From Oscillospiraceae bacterium (GTDB taxonomy: Bacteria > Bacillota > Clostridia > Oscillospirales > Oscillospiraceae), in assembly GCA_015068035.1 (NCBI GenBank), contig SVLI01000005.1:1-64000 (forward strand): a DNA stretch of 64,000 bases, in the 5' to 3' direction. This document shows positions 54,357 to 63,787 of this stretch, piece after piece. Every line of letters begins with the position of its first letter. Position 1 is the stretch's first letter. The position numbers and the translations under genes are program-made. The notes below the pieces were generated by a model. That model worked only from the letters and a program-made list of their open reading frames with translations, made no database searches and was not told the DNA's origin.

Positions 54357-56324
54357 ATGCCGGATTTCAAAGTTGTAAGCGAATACACCCTCTCCGGCGA
54401 CCAGCCGGAGGCCGTCGATGCGCTGGTCACGGGGCTGGAAGCGGGCATCGAGGAGCAGACGCTGCTCGGCGTGACCGGCTCGGGCAAGACCTTCACAATG
54501 GCCAAGGTCATCGAGCGGGTGAACCGCCCGACGCTTGTGCTCGCGCACAACAAAACCCTCGCCGCGCAGCTCTGCGCGGAGTTCCGCGAGTTCTTTCCGG
54601 AAAACGCGGTGGAATACTTCGTCTCCTATTATGATTATTACCAGCCGGAGGCCTACATTCCGCACACGGACACCTTCATCGAGAAGGACGCGAGCATCAA
54701 CGACGAAATCGAGCGCCTGCGCCACAGCGCCACCAGCTCGCTTTTTGAGCGGCGGGATGTGATCGTCGTGGCCTCCGTGAGCTGCATCTACGGCCTCGGC
54801 GACCCCATCGACTATAAAAACATGGTCATCTCCCTGCGCCCGGGGCAGCAGCGGGATCGGGACGAGCTGCTGCGCAAGCTGATTGAAATCCGCTACGAGC
54901 GCAACGACGTTGCCTTTGAGCGCAACAGCTTCCGCGTGCGGGGCGACACGGTGGAGATCTATCCGGTCTATGCCTCCGACCATGCCATCCGCGTGGAGTT
55001 TTTCGGCGATGAGATCGACCGCATCTCCGAAATCAGCGTCGTCACCGGCACGCCCAGCCGCATTCTCCAGCACGCGGCCATCTATCCCGCGAGCCATTAC
55101 GTCACCACCAAGGAGAAGATGGAGCGCGCCATCTCGGAAATCCGCGCCGAGTGCGATGCGCGCGTGAAGTTTCTGGAGGAAAACGGCAAACTGCTCGAAG
55201 CGCAGCGCATCACGCAGCGCACGAATTATGACATTGAAATGATGCAGGAGCTGGGCTATTGCTCCGGCATTGAAAATTACAGCCGCATCATCTCCGGCCG
55301 CGCGCCCGGCTCGCCGCCGATGACGCTGTTGGACTATTTCCCCGAGGACTTTTTGATGTTTATCGACGAGAGCCACGTTACGCTCCCGCAGGTGCGCGCC
55401 ATGTATAACGGCGACCGCGCGCGGAAGGAGACGCTGGTGGAATACGGCTTTCGCCTGCCCTCGGCCTTTGATAACCGCCCGCTGAAGTTTGATGAATTCC
55501 GCTCGCGCATCGGACAGGTGATCTATGTCTCCGCCACGCCGGGCGAATATGAGCAGCAGCGCTCGGGACAGATCGCCGAGCAGATCATCCGGCCGACCGG
55601 CCTGCTTGACCCGCGCGTGGAGGTGCGCCCGATTGAAGGACAGGTGGATGATCTGCTGGCCGAGATCAACAGCCGCGTGCAAAAGCACGAGCGCACGCTC
55701 GTCACGACGCTGACGAAAAAAATGGCGGAGGACTTAACGGCTTACCTCTCCGCCGCCGGCGTGCGCTGCCGCTATATGCACCACGACGTCGGCGCGATTG
55801 AGCGCATGGAGATCATCCGCGACCTGCGCCTCGGCTCCTTTGACGTGCTGGTCGGCATCAACCTTCTGCGCGAAGGACTCGACCTGCCGGAAGTGAGCCT
55901 TGTTGCGATTCTGGACGCGGATAAGGAGGGCTTCCTGCGCAGCGAAACAAGCCTGATTCAGACCATCGGGCGCGCCGCGCGAAACGCGGAGGGGCTTGTC
56001 ATTTTGTATGCGGACACGGTCACGCGCAGCATGCACGCGGCCATCACCGAAACGGAGCGCCGCCGCGAAAAGCAGGCGGCCTATAACGCCGCGCACGGCA
56101 TCACGCCCAAAACCATCGTCAAGAGCGTGCGCGAGCTGATTGAAATTTCCGGCGGCGCGCAGGCGCTCTCTGCCCCGCGCGGCGAGGGCGTGCCCATGAC
56201 GGAGCGGGAAAAGCGCATCGCCATCGAAAAGCTGGAAAAGAAGATGAAAGAAGCGGCCAAAATGCTCGAGTTCGAGTATGCCGCCGAGCTGCGCGATCAG
56301 ATCGTCCGCCTGCGCGGCGGATAA
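54357..56324 (+). CDS. uvrB: Excinuclease ABC subunit B
   Basis: 655 residues, normal for UvrB, the helicase that verifies lesions and holds DNA for UvrC. Walker A is GVTGSGKTF (residues 38-46). The beta-hairpin region [20 protein letters not shown] follows. The DEAD-like box is [27 protein letters not shown] is motif V, and QTIGRAARN is motif VI. A C-terminal UVR domain ([20 protein letters not shown]) contacts UvrC. TATAAT at 54319-54324 is a likely -10; its -35 is poor. uvrA is not next to it here. Confidence 0.96.
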   Translation: MPDFKVVSEYTLSGDQPEAVDALVTGLEAGIEEQTLLGVTGSGKTFTMAKVIERVNRPTLVLAHNKTLAAQLCAEFREFFPENAVEYFVSYYDYYQPEAYIPHTDTFIEKDASINDEIERLRHSATSSLFERRDVIVVASVSCIYGLGDPIDYKNMVISLRPGQQRDRDELLRKLIEIRYERNDVAFERNSFRVRGDTVEIYPVYASDHAIRVEFFGDEIDRISEISVVTGTPSRILQHAAIYPASHYVTTKEKMERAISEIRAECDARVKFLEENGKLLEAQRITQRTNYDIEMMQELGYCSGIENYSRIISGRAPGSPPMTLLDYFPEDFLMFIDESHVTLPQVRAMYNGDRARKETLVEYGFRLPSAFDNRPLKFDEFRSRIGQVIYVSATPGEYEQQRSGQIAEQIIRPTGLLDPRVEVRPIEGQVDDLLAEINSRVQKHERTLVTTLTKKMAEDLTAYLSAAGVRCRYMHHDVGAIERMEIIRDLRLGSFDVLVGINLLREGLDLPEVSLVAILDADKEGFLRSETSLIQTIGRAARNAEGLVILYADTVTRSMHAAITETERRREKQAAYNAAHGITPKTIVKSVRELIEISGGAQALSAPRGEGVPMTEREKRIAIEKLEKKMKEAAKMLEFEYAAELRDQIVRLRGG

Positions 56325-56572
56325 GGCGAAACCGCGCATTTTCGCGCCCCCTTACGCAGCGCCCCGCAGTGCCTGTCCGTTTTCCGCACGAAACGGGGAA
56401 ACCCGGACAAGCTGCGCCCTACCGCGCAGCGTCTGTCCGCGCGACTTGCGCCCTGCCCGCGCGCCACGCGCTGAACCTGTAAAAAAAGCTGCGCTTTGCC
56501 GCAGCCTGCTGGCCCTTACCCGCCGCCCCAATTCGGCGCGGCAGGGGGATACTTCCGAAAGGAGAAACGCCC

Positions 56573-59122
56573 ATGAAGCTCCTGGTGATTGACGGAAACT
56601 CCATCATCAACCGCGCCTATTACGGCATCCGTATGCTCACTGCGCCGGACGGCACGCCCACCAACGGCGTCTACGGATTTCTGACGATTCTGCACAGACT
56701 GCTGCAGGACGAGAAGCCCGAGGGACTTTGCGTCTGCTTCGACCTGCGCGCGCCGACCTTCCGCCATCTGCAATATGAGGGCTATAAGGCGCAGCGCAAG
56801 GGCATGCCGGATGAGCTGGCCCAGCAGCTTCCGCTTCTGCGCGAGGTGCTCGACGCCATGGGCGTGAGGCGCTTAGAGCTGGAGGGCTGGGAGGCGGATG
56901 ACCTCATCGGCAGCATCGCGGCAAAATGCGCCGCCGCCGGCTGGGATTGCCGCATCGTCACCGGCGATAAGGATGCGTTTCAGCTCATTGGGGAGAAAAC
57001 CCACGTGCTCCATGTCAAAACCCGCATGGGACAGACGGAGACGATTGAATATGACCTTGCGCGCTTCGAGGCCGAATACGGCTTTGCGCCCGCGCGCATG
57101 ATTGACCTCAAAGCCCTGATGGGCGACGCCAGCGACAATATCCCCGGCGTTGCGGGCGTGGGCGAAAAAACCGCGCTCGACCTGCTGCACCGCTTTGAAA
57201 GCGTGGAGAAGATTTATGCTGCGCTGGATGAGCTGGACATCCGCGAAAGCGTCAGAACGAAGCTGCGCGCAGGGGAGGAGAGCGCGAAGCTGTCCTATGA
57301 CCTTGCCACCATCCGCACGAACGCACCGATTGACTTTTCGCCCGAGGATGCGCGCTTTTCCGGCGTATTCGGCGGCGCGCTTTATGCTGTCTTTCAGCGG
57401 CTGGGCTTTTATTCCCTCAGCGAAAAATGGGGTCTGCAGCCGGATGCGGACGCGCCCGCGCCGGAAGCCGGGCACAAGGCGCTGCCCCGCACGGAGGTGT
57501 ATACGCTCGCCGAGGCGGAGGCGCTGCTCGCGGGCGAGGCGCTTGCCGTCTACGCGCCGGAGGGCCTCGATGAAATCGAAATCTGCAACGGCGAAACGGT
57601 CTGCACGCTGCGCTGGGCAGACCTTGGCGATGACTATAACGCCTTTCTCCGCCGCCTGTTCTCGGCAAATGTGCCCAAGCTTGGCCACCGCGTCAAGGAT
57701 CTGATGGGGCTGCTGCTGGAGGACGGCCTGCCGGCGGAGGGCTTTGTGTTCGACACGGAGATTGCGGCCTATCTGCTCGAGCCGACGGAGAGCCGCTATG
57801 AGCTAAAGCGTCTGTGCGCGCGTTACGCGCAGTTTGAAGCGGAGGGCGCCGAGGCGATCTTCGCGCTGCGCCCCGCGCTGCGCGCGGAACTGGAAAAATT
57901 GGGGCTATCGCAGCTCCATGACGAGATGGAATTGCCGCTTTGCGCGGTGCTCGCCGAGATGGAGCGAACGGGCTTCACCGTCGACCGCGCTGCGCTCTAT
58001 GCCTTCGGCGAGAGTCTCACGGAGACCATCGCCGCCCTGCAGGAGAGAATTTGGGCGCTCGCCGGGGAGGAATTCAACATCAATTCCCCCAAACAGCTCG
58101 GCACGGTGCTCTTTGAAAAGCTCATGCTCCCCGCGGGGAAGAAAACCAAAAGCGGCTGGAGCACGAATGCCGACGTTTTGGAAAAGCTGCGCGGCAAGCA
58201 CGAGATTGTGGACTGCATTTTGGAATACCGCCAGCTCACCAAGCTCAAAAGCACTTATGCCGACGGGCTTTTGAAGGTCATCGGCAGCGACGGGCGCATC
58301 CGCACCAGCTTTCAGATGACCGTCACGGCGACGGGGCGTTTGAGCTCCACGGAGCCGAATTTGCAGAATATCCCCGTGCGCACACCGCTGGGCGCGGAGA
58401 TCCGCAAAATGTTCATCGCCTCGCCCGGCTGCGTGCTGGTCGACGCGGATTACAGCCAGATTGAGCTGCGCCTGCTCGCGCACATCTCGGGCGACGAGAC
58501 CATGCGCGCGGCCTTTTTGAACGGGGAGGATATCCACGCCGTCACCGCCTCGCAGGTGTTCGGTGTGCCGCTGGCGGAGGTCACGCCGCTGCAGCGCTCC
58601 CGCGCCAAGGCGGTCAACTTCGGCATTGTCTACGGCATCAGCGCCTTTTCCCTCGCGCAGGATATCGGCGTGTTCCAGAGCGAGGCGAAGGCCTATATCG
58701 AGGCCTATCTGCAAAAATATCACGGCGTGCGGGCGTATATGGAAAAAGTCGTTGCGCAGGCGAGGGAGGACGGCTTTGTCTCCACGCTTTACGGCCGCCG
58801 CCGCGCGCTGCCGGAGCTTGCCAGCAGCAACCATAATCTCCGCGCCTTTGGCGAGCGCGTCGCGCTCAATATGCCCATTCAGGGCACGGCCGCGGACGTG
58901 ATGAAGCTGGCCATGCTGCGCGCGCACCGGGCGCTGAAGGAATCCGGATTGCAGGCGCGGCTGCTTTTGCAGGTGCACGACGAGCTGATCGCCGAGTGCC
59001 CGGAAGCGGAGGCCGAGCAGGTGAAAGAGCTGCTCACCGAGGCGATGGAGGGCGCGGCCGCCCTCTCCGTGCCGCTCACGGCGGAGGCGCACAGCGGAAG
59101 GAGCTGGCATGCCGCGAAATAA
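56573..59122 (+). CDS. polA: DNA polymerase I
   Basis: 849 residues: a 5' nuclease domain (1 to about 290; DGNSIINRAYYG, GWEADDLIGS, GDASDNIPGVAGVGEKTA), a 3'-5' exonuclease-like domain (about 300-470) in which I do not see the full set of acidic catalytic residues, and the family A polymerase (DYSQIELRLLAHIS motif A, RSRAKAVNFGIVYGIS motif B, LLQVHDELIAE motif C). Proofreading loss is common in Firmicute PolA. AAAGGAG precedes the ATG. The 248-base gap after uvrB holds nothing recognisable. It overlaps the next gene by 14 bases. Confidence 0.96.
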   Translation: MKLLVIDGNSIINRAYYGIRMLTAPDGTPTNGVYGFLTILHRLLQDEKPEGLCVCFDLRAPTFRHLQYEGYKAQRKGMPDELAQQLPLLREVLDAMGVRRLELEGWEADDLIGSIAAKCAAAGWDCRIVTGDKDAFQLIGEKTHVLHVKTRMGQTETIEYDLARFEAEYGFAPARMIDLKALMGDASDNIPGVAGVGEKTALDLLHRFESVEKIYAALDELDIRESVRTKLRAGEESAKLSYDLATIRTNAPIDFSPEDARFSGVFGGALYAVFQRLGFYSLSEKWGLQPDADAPAPEAGHKALPRTEVYTLAEAEALLAGEALAVYAPEGLDEIEICNGETVCTLRWADLGDDYNAFLRRLFSANVPKLGHRVKDLMGLLLEDGLPAEGFVFDTEIAAYLLEPTESRYELKRLCARYAQFEAEGAEAIFALRPALRAELEKLGLSQLHDEMELPLCAVLAEMERTGFTVDRAALYAFGESLTETIAALQERIWALAGEEFNINSPKQLGTVLFEKLMLPAGKKTKSGWSTNADVLEKLRGKHEIVDCILEYRQLTKLKSTYADGLLKVIGSDGRIRTSFQMTVTATGRLSSTEPNLQNIPVRTPLGAEIRKMFIASPGCVLVDADYSQIELRLLAHISGDETMRAAFLNGEDIHAVTASQVFGVPLAEVTPLQRSRAKAVNFGIVYGISAFSLAQDIGVFQSEAKAYIEAYLQKYHGVRAYMEKVVAQAREDGFVSTLYGRRRALPELASSNHNLRAFGERVALNMPIQGTAADVMKLAMLRAHRALKESGLQARLLLQVHDELIAECPEAEAEQVKELLTEAMEGAAALSVPLTAEAHSGRSWHAAK

Positions 59123-59588
59123 GGATTTTCCCGATATTGCCACGGCGGCGGAGCTGCTTTCGCAGGCCTGCGAGCGGCTCCCGGAGGAAATTTTCCGCGA
59201 GCTCAACGGCGGGGTGAACCTCCTGCCGGAGCAGCGGCGCAGCGCCGACGGGCTTGTTACGCTGGGACTCTATCATCACAACAGCATGGGGCGCTATATC
59301 GAGCTGTTTTACGGCTCGTTTCGCGCCGTGTATCCGGATGCGGACGCGCGCGTGCTTGCGCAAAAGCTGGATGAGACGCTGCGGCACGAGCTGACGCACC
59401 ATCTGGAGAGTCTGGCCGGTGACCGCAGCCTTGAGCGCTGGGACGAGCAGCACCGCGCGATGCTTCTGCGCGGCACTTATGATGATGACACGGCCACAAC
59501 GGCCTTTTTGGGCGGGGGCTATACGCGACCGGAAGCTGCCTTGCGGCGGCGCCGCCGTGCGGAGACTTCGCCGGAGGAGGAACTATGA
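59109..59588 (+). CDS. Zincin-like metallopeptidase family protein
   Basis: 159 residues with a HExxH motif in RHELTHHLESLAGDRSLERWD (the core being HELTHH, about residues 96-101), matching the small bacterial metallopeptidase-like family found beside polA/rimI in Clostridia. The rest is an N-terminal FRELNGGVNLLPEQRR segment and a basic, low-complexity C-terminus. AAGGAG inside the polA end drives translation. Whether it is a peptidase is not known. Confidence 0.75.
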   Translation: MPRNKDFPDIATAAELLSQACERLPEEIFRELNGGVNLLPEQRRSADGLVTLGLYHHNSMGRYIELFYGSFRAVYPDADARVLAQKLDETLRHELTHHLESLAGDRSLERWDEQHRAMLLRGTYDDDTATTAFLGGGYTRPEAALRRRRRAETSPEEEL

Positions 59589-60037
59589 CGATTTTGGACG
59601 CAGGCGAGGCGCAGTTTGCGCAGATCGCGCAGATTGAAAATGCCTGCTTTTCCGACCCCTGGCCGGAGGAGATCCTCCGCGCGCACCGCACGGGCGAAAA
59701 CCATGTTTTCCTCGCCGCGGTGGAGGGGGAGGAGACCCTGGGCTACATCAGCCTGACCTATGTGCTGGACGAGGGCTACATCGGCAATGTCGCCGTCAGC
59801 CCGACTGCCCGCCGCCGCGGCGTCGGCCTTGCGCTGGTGGAGGAGATGACTTCGCGCGCAAAGGCGCTCGGCCTCGCGTTTCTGACGCTGGAGGTGCGCG
59901 AGAGCAATCACGCCGCGCGCGCGCTCTACGCCCGCTGCGGCTATCGGGATGTGGGTCTGCGCCGCGGCTATTATGAAAAGCCGCGCGAGGACGCCATTTT
60001 GATGACGCTCGACCTCCCGCCCGCGAGCGCGGGCTGA
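59585..60037 (+). CDS. rimI: Ribosomal protein S18 alanine N-acetyltransferase-like GNAT
   Basis: 150 residues of RimI type: CFSDPWPEEI at the N-terminus, YIGNVAVSPTARRRGVGLAL with the CoA loop, and LEVRESNHAARALYARCGY. RimI acetylates the N-terminus of S18 and often lies next to tsaD, as here. GGAGGAGGAACT precedes the ATG, overlapping the previous stop. Its last codons (PPASAG) fall in the first of three direct repeats. Confidence 0.87.
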   Translation: MTILDAGEAQFAQIAQIENACFSDPWPEEILRAHRTGENHVFLAAVEGEETLGYISLTYVLDEGYIGNVAVSPTARRRGVGLALVEEMTSRAKALGLAFLTLEVRESNHAARALYARCGYRDVGLRRGYYEKPREDAILMTLDLPPASAG

Positions 60038-60542
60038 CACCCGGCGCACTCTTTGCGCCCCAGCCCCAACCCCCGCACCCGCAGGTCACTTTCCGCGCGC
60101 CCGCACCACCACACCCCGTGCGCGGCGCACCTCATCCCTATGCACCGCACCCCATGCGCCACGCCGCGCCATACCCCAACCATTCGCATTATGTAAACCG
60201 TTTACATGCCCCCACCGCACCAACATACCCCGCGAGCGCGGGCTGACATCCGGCGTACCCGACCAACATCCCGCGCACCCGGCCAACATACCCGCTGCCC
60301 GCACCAACACCCTCGCGTGCGCGGCACACCTCATCCCTATGCACCGCACCCCATGCGCACCACGGCGCGCCATACCCCAACCATCCGCATTATGTAAACC
60401 GTTTACATACCCCCACCGCACCAACATACCCCCCGCGAGCGCGGACTGACACCCGGCGCACCATTTGCGCCCCAACCCCCGCACCGCACCGCCACCTCGC
60501 GCTTACCCCCAACTATATTTATTATGTAAACCATTCTTCTGA
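60022..60542. repeat. Three direct repeats of about 205 bp between rimI and tsaD
   Basis: CGCGAGCGCGG starts at 60022, 60231 and 60434. The first two units end in the palindrome ATGTAAAC-C-GTTTACAT (60191-60207 and 60395-60411). The third is shorter and ends in the half-site TATGTAAACC (60533-60542), just before the tsaD ribosome site. Between these are C/A-rich, G-poor tracts (CCGCACC, CCAACAT). No coding sequence. Confidence 0.85.
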
Positions 60543-60558
60543 TTTGTGAGGAAATGCT

Positions 60559-61563
60559 ATGATTATTCTTTCTGTGGAGAGCAGTTGTGACGAAACAGCC
60601 GTCGCCGTCACCGAAAACGGTCGAAAAGTCCTCTCCGATCTGGTCTTTTCCCAGGCGGACATGCACGCCGTCTATGGCGGCGTCGTGCCGGAGATCGCCA
60701 GCCGCAGCCATGTGGAGGTCATCAGCCGTCTGGCGGAGGAGGCCGTCCGCGAGGCCGGCATTGAGAAAAAGGACATTGACGCCGTTGCGGTGAGCTATGC
60801 CCCCGGCCTGATCGGGGCGCTGCTGGTCGGCGTGAGCTTTGCCAAGGCCGCCGCGCTCGCGCTGGGCGTGCCGCTGATCCCGGTGCATCACATCCGCGGG
60901 CACATCGCCGCCAATTACATCGCCTTTCCGGAGCTGGAGCCGCCCTTCCTGTCGCTGGCCATCTCCGGCGGCAATACGCTTTTGGTGGATGTAAGGGACT
61001 ATACGGATATGCGCGTGCTCGGCGCAACGCGGGACGATGCCGCCGGCGAGTGCTTTGACAAGGCCGCCCGCGTGCTGGGGCTGCCCTATCCGGGCGGCAA
61101 GCCGCTGGACGAGCTGAGCCAAACGGGGGATGACAAAAAATATAAGCTGCCGCGCGCTGCCGTTGCGGGGCATCCCTATGATATGAGCTTTTCCGGCCTG
61201 AAAACGGCGGTGGTGAATCTGGCGCATAACGCCGAGCAGAAGGGCGAAGAACTGGACAAGGCCTCGCTTGCGGCCTCGTTCTGCGCCGCGGTGAGCGACA
61301 CGCTCTTGCCCCGCACGATGGGCGCGCTGCGCGAGCTTGGCTACGATCAGCTTGCCATCGCGGGCGGCGTGGCCGCCAACTCCCGCATCCGCCGCGATTT
61401 TGAGCGCGCGGCGCAGGAGGCGGGCGCAAAGCTCTATATGCCGCCGCTGAAGCTCTGCGGCGACAATGCGGCCATGATCGGCTGCCAGGCCTATTACGAA
61501 TATCTCGCCGGAAATGTTGCCGGAAGCGACCTCAACGCCAGCGCCACGATGGATCTGTGCTGA
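60559..61563 (+). CDS. tsaD: tRNA N6-adenosine threonylcarbamoyltransferase
   Basis: 334 residues of the Kae1/TsaD family that completes t6A at position 37 of ANN-decoding tRNAs with TsaB and TsaE. ILSVESSCDETAVAV (residues 3-17), the metal-binding HHIRGH (about 113-118), SLAISGGNTLL, GGKPLDEL and AIAGGVAANSRIR are seen. tsaB and tsaE are not in the window. GTGAGGAAATGCT precedes the ATG. Confidence 0.95.
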   Translation: MIILSVESSCDETAVAVTENGRKVLSDLVFSQADMHAVYGGVVPEIASRSHVEVISRLAEEAVREAGIEKKDIDAVAVSYAPGLIGALLVGVSFAKAAALALGVPLIPVHHIRGHIAANYIAFPELEPPFLSLAISGGNTLLVDVRDYTDMRVLGATRDDAAGECFDKAARVLGLPYPGGKPLDELSQTGDDKKYKLPRAAVAGHPYDMSFSGLKTAVVNLAHNAEQKGEELDKASLAASFCAAVSDTLLPRTMGALRELGYDQLAIAGGVAANSRIRRDFERAAQEAGAKLYMPPLKLCGDNAAMIGCQAYYEYLAGNVAGSDLNASATMDLC

Positions 61564-61585
61564 CGGACGCGGAGGGAGAAGAGAA

Positions 61586-62260
61586 ATGCCCGATATGCAC
61601 GACGGCCATCGCGAAAGGCTGCGCAAGCGCTTTCGCGATTATGGGCTGGACAATTTCAGCGACATCAATGTGCTTGAGCTGCTGCTGTGCTATGTCATTC
61701 CGCGGCGGGATGTAAACCCCGTTGCCCACGAACTGCTGAAAACCTTCGGCAGTCTGCACGGCGTGTTCGACGCGAAAACGGAGGACCTTGCAAAGGTCAG
61801 CGGCGTGGGGGAGAAGGCCGCGCTTTTGCTCAAACTGATTCCGCAGATCAGCCGGCGCTATCAGCTTTCCAGCCAGGAAAAGCCGCGCTTGGTGCTCGAT
61901 TCCGGCGACGCGGGCGAAATTCTTCTGCCGCACTTTCTCCATGAGCGGGAAGAGGTTGTGTTCATGCTGTGCCTGGACGCAGCCCACCGCCTGCTCTGCT
62001 GCCGGGAGGTGAGCCGCGGGGCGCCCAATGCCGCCGAGCTGAGCATCCGCCGTGTGGTGGAGCTTGCGCTGGCGCAAAACAGCGCAAACGTCGTCCTTGC
62101 CCACAACCATCCCAGCGGCTACGCCATCCCCTCGCAGGAGGACATCACAAGCACGCGTCTGATCGCGCACGCGCTGGAGATGGTGAATATCTGCCTGTTT
62201 GACCATCTGGTCGTTTCGGGAAACGACTATGTTTCCATGCGCGATTCCATGCTGATCTGA
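61586..62260 (+). CDS. radC: RadC/MPN domain JAMM protein
   Basis: 224 residues. The N-terminal helix-hairpin-helix UPF0758 part (LELLLCYVIPRRDVNPVAHE, VSGVGEKAALLL) is followed by the JAMM metal site AHNHPSGYAIPSQEDI (about residues 170-185). The family's cellular role is unsettled despite the old name DNA repair protein RadC. GGAGGGAGAAGAGAA places the start at 61586, just after tsaD. Confidence 0.88.
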   Translation: MPDMHDGHRERLRKRFRDYGLDNFSDINVLELLLCYVIPRRDVNPVAHELLKTFGSLHGVFDAKTEDLAKVSGVGEKAALLLKLIPQISRRYQLSSQEKPRLVLDSGDAGEILLPHFLHEREEVVFMLCLDAAHRLLCCREVSRGAPNAAELSIRRVVELALAQNSANVVLAHNHPSGYAIPSQEDITSTRLIAHALEMVNICLFDHLVVSGNDYVSMRDSMLI

Positions 62261-62308
62261 CGCGCGCGGGATCGAAATGAAATTGCCCGCAGCATTTCCT
62301 GCAAATTA

Positions 62309-62346
62309 TGCAAGCCCCTCCTGTTTTGGGCAGGAGGGGCCCCTTT
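62309..62346 (+). terminator. Terminator after radC
   Basis: GCCCCTCCTG / CAGGAGGGGC followed by CCCTTTTATG. Confidence 0.85.
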
Positions 62347-62715
62347 TATGTAAACCATTTTGCTTATGCGAAAAATGCAAAAATTGCGTTACAGCGTTTG
62401 CCAAAAATTACCAAAAACGCCGCAAAGCATTGAAAATAAAGGGAAAAATCGTTGTTGAAAAACCTGTTGGAAGTGTTGATAACTCTTTGAAATGTCGATT
62501 GACGGCGTTTTTTATGTCACTGTATTTTGCGCTGCAAAACGGGGAAAATCCGCGGCAGGATGCCCGAAATTCCGCTCTGTTTCGCTGTCAAGCTGGAATT
62601 TATCACGAAAAAACTGCCGCCTTCCTATACAGAACAGAGAAAAAATTCCAAAGCCGTCGAAGCCTGCGAAAGCCGGTTTTGCAGCAATTCCTGAATGATT
62701 ACTCTTTGTAATTTC
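62347..62715. other. A/T-richer intergenic stretch without a supported gene
   Basis: This part is visibly richer in A/T than the rest, begins with the recurring TATGTAAACC, and has several A-runs. An open frame (62277-62711) crosses the terminator, has no ribosome site and no recognisable motif, so it is not called. Confidence 0.5.
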
Positions 62716-62730
62716 GCGGAAAGACAACAG

Positions 62731-62766
62731 AAAAGCGGCGGGAGCGTTTTGCTCCCGCCGCTTTGT
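62731..62766 (-). terminator. Terminator after ABC permease genes
   Basis: AAAGCGGCGGGAGC / GCTCCCGCCGCTTT around GTTTT, with T-run on the minus strand. Confidence 0.9.
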
Positions 62767-62788
62767 TATGTTTTACGTTTTGTTTGCC

Positions 62789-63787
62789 CTATCGGTCCTC
62801 GCGGAAATAGGCAAGCCCCAGACCCGCGGGCGGCTGATTTTCGCGCTTGTTGCGCATGCTGGAGATAATCAGCACGATGATGGTCACGAGATAGGGGAGC
62901 ATTTTGTAAAGCTCCTTCATGGCAAGACCCGCCGTGCCGGTGGGGATGTAAAGATAAAGGATGTAAAGCCCGCCGAAGAGGATGGAGGCCAACACGCTGA
63001 CGTTGGGGCGCCAGATGGTGAAGATGACCAGCGCGATGGCCAGCCAGCCGCGGTCACCAAACGCGTCGTTGGACCAGATGCCGCAGGCATAGTCCATCAC
63101 GTAGTAAAGGCCGCCGAGGCCGGCGATCATGCAGCCGAGGCAGGTGGCGAGGTACTTATAGCGCGTGATGTTGATGCCGGCAGCGTCCGCCGTTGCGGGG
63201 TTCTCGCCCACGGCGCGCAGCTGCAGCCCCGTGCGCGTGCGGCGCAGGATGTAGGCGCTGACGAAGGCGATGAGAATCGCAAGATAGGCGAGAAAGCCGT
63301 AGCTCAGAAAAATCTTGCCGAACCAGCCGAGCTTGTCCGCGATGGCGAGGTGGCGGCTGAAAAATCCGCTCGTGGCGGAGAGGGCGATGGACGGCACGTC
63401 CAGACCGCTGATCTTGATCAGCGAGCCGCCGAAGAAGTTGCCGAAGCCCACGCCGAAGGTGGTCATCGCAAGACCGGTGACGTTCTGGTTGGCGCGGAGG
63501 GTTACGGTCAGGAAGCAGTAGAGCAGGCCCATCACCAGCGAACCGAGCAGGCAGCACAGCAGCGGGATGGCAAGGGCGAGAAAGCCGTTCATGTTCGCCG
63601 CGCCGCCGCAGGACTGTTCATAGAAGAACGCGCCGATGACGCCGCAGATGCCGCCGACGTACATCACGCCGGGGATTCCGAGGTTCAGGTTGCCGGATTT
63701 TTCCGTGAGCGTTTCGCCGATGCTGCCGAACAGCAGCGGAATGCTCTGCATTACGGCACGGGGGATGAAGGATACGATATCAAACAT
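62789..63787 (-). CDS. ABC transporter permease, nucleoside/BmpA-type importer
   Basis: 332 residues with about nine hydrophobic helices, of the BPD_transp_2 family used by nucleoside (YufQ/NupQ-like) and other importers. PLLFGSIGETLTEKSGNLNL and GIPGVMYVGG near the N-terminus are the family hallmark; LRAVGENPATADAAGINITR is the cytoplasmic coupling loop. AAGGAGG precedes the ATG, within the end of the upstream gene. The substrate is probably a nucleoside or purine, by analogy. Confidence 0.88.
   Translation of the reverse strand: MFDIVSFIPRAVMQSIPLLFGSIGETLTEKSGNLNLGIPGVMYVGGICGVIGAFFYEQSCGGAANMNGFLALAIPLLCCLLGSLVMGLLYCFLTVTLRANQNVTGLAMTTFGVGFGNFFGGSLIKISGLDVPSIALSATSGFFSRHLAIADKLGWFGKIFLSYGFLAYLAILIAFVSAYILRRTRTGLQLRAVGENPATADAAGINITRYKYLATCLGCMIAGLGGLYYVMDYACGIWSNDAFGDRGWLAIALVIFTIWRPNVSVLASILFGGLYILYLYIPTGTAGLAMKELYKMLPYLVTIIVLIISSMRNKRENQPPAGLGLAYFREDR

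Noticed and set aside
60191-60207. Catabolite-repression (cre) operator.
   Set aside because: The palindrome has one extra central base compared with the cre consensus and sits in repeated non-coding DNA; kept only as an unknown palindrome.
62460-62490. Replication origin (DnaA boxes).
   Set aside because: Only one imperfect DnaA-like site and no dnaA or dnaN nearby.
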